Source: Niveispirillum sp. (GTDB lineage Bacteria; Pseudomonadota; Alphaproteobacteria; Azospirillales; Azospirillaceae). Taken from it: a stretch of DNA of 64,000 nucleotides. Below, piece after piece: positions 62,628-64,000 of the stretch (position 1 is the first letter of the stretch; every line of letters begins with the position of its first letter). Where the stretch lies: the NCBI RefSeq assembly GCF_017996735.1, contig NZ_JAGOGJ010000005.1, positions 58,764-122,763 of the forward strand, written 5' to 3'. Below the pieces are notes generated by a model. That model had not been told where the DNA came from. It worked only from the letters and a program-made list of their open reading frames with translations, and ran no database searches. The position numbers and the translations under genes were made by a program.

Positions 62628-62816
62628 CTTCAACAGCGTCTCGGGGTTACGGTCGACGGGTGCTAGCTTGTCCCCGACGGGGGGTGCGCTGTCAACTGAT
62701 GCCGGGGGGAAGCAGGTGGGACATAGCGGCAGGGGCGGCCAAGCGGGACGCATGACCGGCACCGGGGGCTCCCGATTTGCCGCCTTCATGGCTTCGCCCC
62801 GCCCTTTTGCCCCAGC

Positions 62817-63917
62817 CTATTGCCCCACCGCCGCCAGCACATGGTCGGTCAGAATACGTTCAGTCAAACCGTGGGCGTCCCTGACGCGGTAATTGGTGGT
62901 GGTGACGGTCACGACCATCCGAAGCCGGGGAAAGACCGCGACCTTGTTGCCGCCCGTCCCGCTCATCAGCCAGGCCAGTTCCTCGCCCGTCGCCGTCTTC
63001 AACCGCTTGATCCACCAGAGATAGCCATAGTCCGTCTGTTCATCGACCTGGGCCTGGGCACTGGTGGAGGCACGGACCCAGTCCGCCGGGATCAGGCGTT
63101 TGCCCTGCCAGACCCCGCCATCCAGATAAAGCTGGCCCAGCTTGGCCAGATCGCGGCTGCGCAGGCCCAGGCCGCCCCCCGTCATGGCGATGCCCGTGGG
63201 GGTTACCTGCCATTCCACAGGTCCGATGCCCATGGGGCCAAACAGGCGTTGCTGCGCCATGTCCTGGATATTCCGTCCGGTCGCGCGCTGGATGACGGCC
63301 CCCAAGGTCACCGTGCCGGCCGTGCAGTAGCTCCAGCTTCGGCCATGGGGCGACAAATGGGGCGGCGTGCTCCAGTTCGGGAAACCTTTGATGGGCAATT
63401 CCAGCGTGAACCGCACCCAATCCTCGATCAGGTACATCCTTTCCTCGTTGCCCCGGGAATAGGAGTTGCTGTCATCGCATTCGAGCAGGGAACTCATGGT
63501 GAGGAAATCCTCCACCGTGATCTTGTCCTTGCGCGGGTCGGGGTTCTGCAGGGGCTGCATCTCCGGGAAGAACGGGGTGATGGGTGTTTTCACCCCCGCC
63601 AGGGCGCCGTCGCCGATCGCCAGACCGGTCAGCATGCCCGTGAGCGTCTTTGTGACGGAGCGTGTGTTGCGCAACGCATCACGCCCCCCCTCATCGAAAT
63701 ACTGCTCATAGACCAGCCGCCCGTCGCGGGTGATGACGACACTGGTGATCTTCTGGAAATCACCCCGCGTGATGGCGGCCGTCATGGCCGCCAACCGCGC
63801 CGGATCAAGGCCCTCCGATGCCGGATCGCCGGTTTCCCAATCCTTGGAGGGCGACTGGGCCGCCGCCACGGGGGCAAGGCAGCACAGGGCGAACAAGGCC
63901 CATCCCGCGTACTTCAT
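62817..63917 (-). CDS. Secreted serine hydrolase (beta-lactamase family)
   Basis: A 366-residue protein with a signal peptide (MKYAGWALFALCCLAPVAAAQ). The SxxK motif is in RNTRSVTKTLTGML, a YxT/YCTAG element follows near residue 200, and the third box lies in MSGTGGNKV. It belongs to the same broad class as the gene at 34712-35911 but shares little sequence with it. Substrates may be esters or peptides of the cell envelope; a true beta-lactamase role is unlikely from the motif set. GGGGGAGG before the ATG at 63917 is a strong start signal. Confidence 0.87.
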   Translation of the reverse strand: MKYAGWALFALCCLAPVAAAQSPSKDWETGDPASEGLDPARLAAMTAAITRGDFQKITSVVITRDGRLVYEQYFDEGGRDALRNTRSVTKTLTGMLTGLAIGDGALAGVKTPITPFFPEMQPLQNPDPRKDKITVEDFLTMSSLLECDDSNSYSRGNEERMYLIEDWVRFTLELPIKGFPNWSTPPHLSPHGRSWSYCTAGTVTLGAVIQRATGRNIQDMAQQRLFGPMGIGPVEWQVTPTGIAMTGGGLGLRSRDLAKLGQLYLDGGVWQGKRLIPADWVRASTSAQAQVDEQTDYGYLWWIKRLKTATGEELAWLMSGTGGNKVAVFPRLRMVVTVTTTNYRVRDAHGLTERILTDHVLAAVGQ

Positions 63918-63981
63918 GTCCACCTCCCCCCCAACCATCGACCCGATCACAGCTTTTGCTGGACCGCCGGTCATCCCTGTG

Positions 63982-63995
63982 TACTGTATACAGTA
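63982..63995. promoter_or_regulatory. Perfect palindrome TACTGTATACAGTA
   Basis: A 14-bp perfect palindrome 65 bases upstream of the serine hydrolase, at the right edge. The TGTATACA core is common in GntR-family operators. It may control this gene or a divergent gene beyond the edge. Confidence 0.45.
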
Positions 63996-64000
63996 TATTC

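Noticed and set aside
60579..62666. Long open frame antisense to lptD
   Set aside because: Same composition artefact; lptD on the other strand has clear family motifs.

Overview
The window is GC-rich, densely coding chromosomal DNA from a Gram-negative bacterium: LptD, TonB-dependent receptors and an RND pump show an outer membrane. At least six sites fit the EcfG/PhyR promoter GGAAC-N16-CGTT, and one gene encodes a PhyR-type sigma-like/receiver protein. Both are hallmarks of Alphaproteobacteria. The mix of TonB receptors, glycosidases and iol genes would suit a Rhodospirillales/Azospirillaceae relative (Niveispirillum-like), but that rank is inference. I see no rRNA, tRNA, phage, insertion sequence or CRISPR array.

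Layout. 0-5.5 kb: the start of a TonB receptor, a cupin dioxygenase-like gene with two acyl-CoA ligases, and an EAL phosphodiesterase with a hairpin over its ribosome binding site. 5.5-12.2 kb: a LacI-controlled sugar module made of a GH1 beta-glucosidase and lacI, divergent from a binding protein, two permeases and an ATPase, with an operator over each promoter. 12.4-27.9 kb: a stress island. Seven sites with identical 16-nt spacing precede a GT4 fusion plus GH130 operon, a toroid-like protein plus SDR plus GH130 operon, a DUF892 protein, a small membrane protein plus MscS, a CBS protein plus DUF6496 protein, a DUF4142 protein, and an MFS protein plus Nudix. A degenerate PhyR-like gene lies inside it.

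28-34.7 kb: an SDR, an AraC regulator and an RND pump with its adaptor. 34.7-57.1 kb: a phytate and myo-inositol region. It holds a beta-propeller phytase lipoprotein, iolCDEBA, an RpiR-type IolR, two inositol dehydrogenases, a histidine-acid phytase with a TonB receptor, tpiA, a PhoD phosphatase, an inositol monophosphatase and an OPA-type transporter. Sites matching the known IolR palindrome GGAA-N6-TTCC, or one base off it, lie in front of iolC, iolR/idh, tpiA/TonB receptor and the transporter. This suggests one regulon from phytate hydrolysis to central metabolism. 57.3-64 kb: metNIQ, a small winged-helix-like gene overlapping lptD, and a serine hydrolase.

A family of compound-hairpin repeats (12.2, 16.8, 24.0, 25.1, 27.9 and 40.7 kb) sits at the 3' ends of genes, mostly starting at the stop codon itself. 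A different, larger nested palindrome lies at 47.8 kb. The repeat family, the stress-controlled GH130 modules and the phytate-inositol regulon are the main points of interest.
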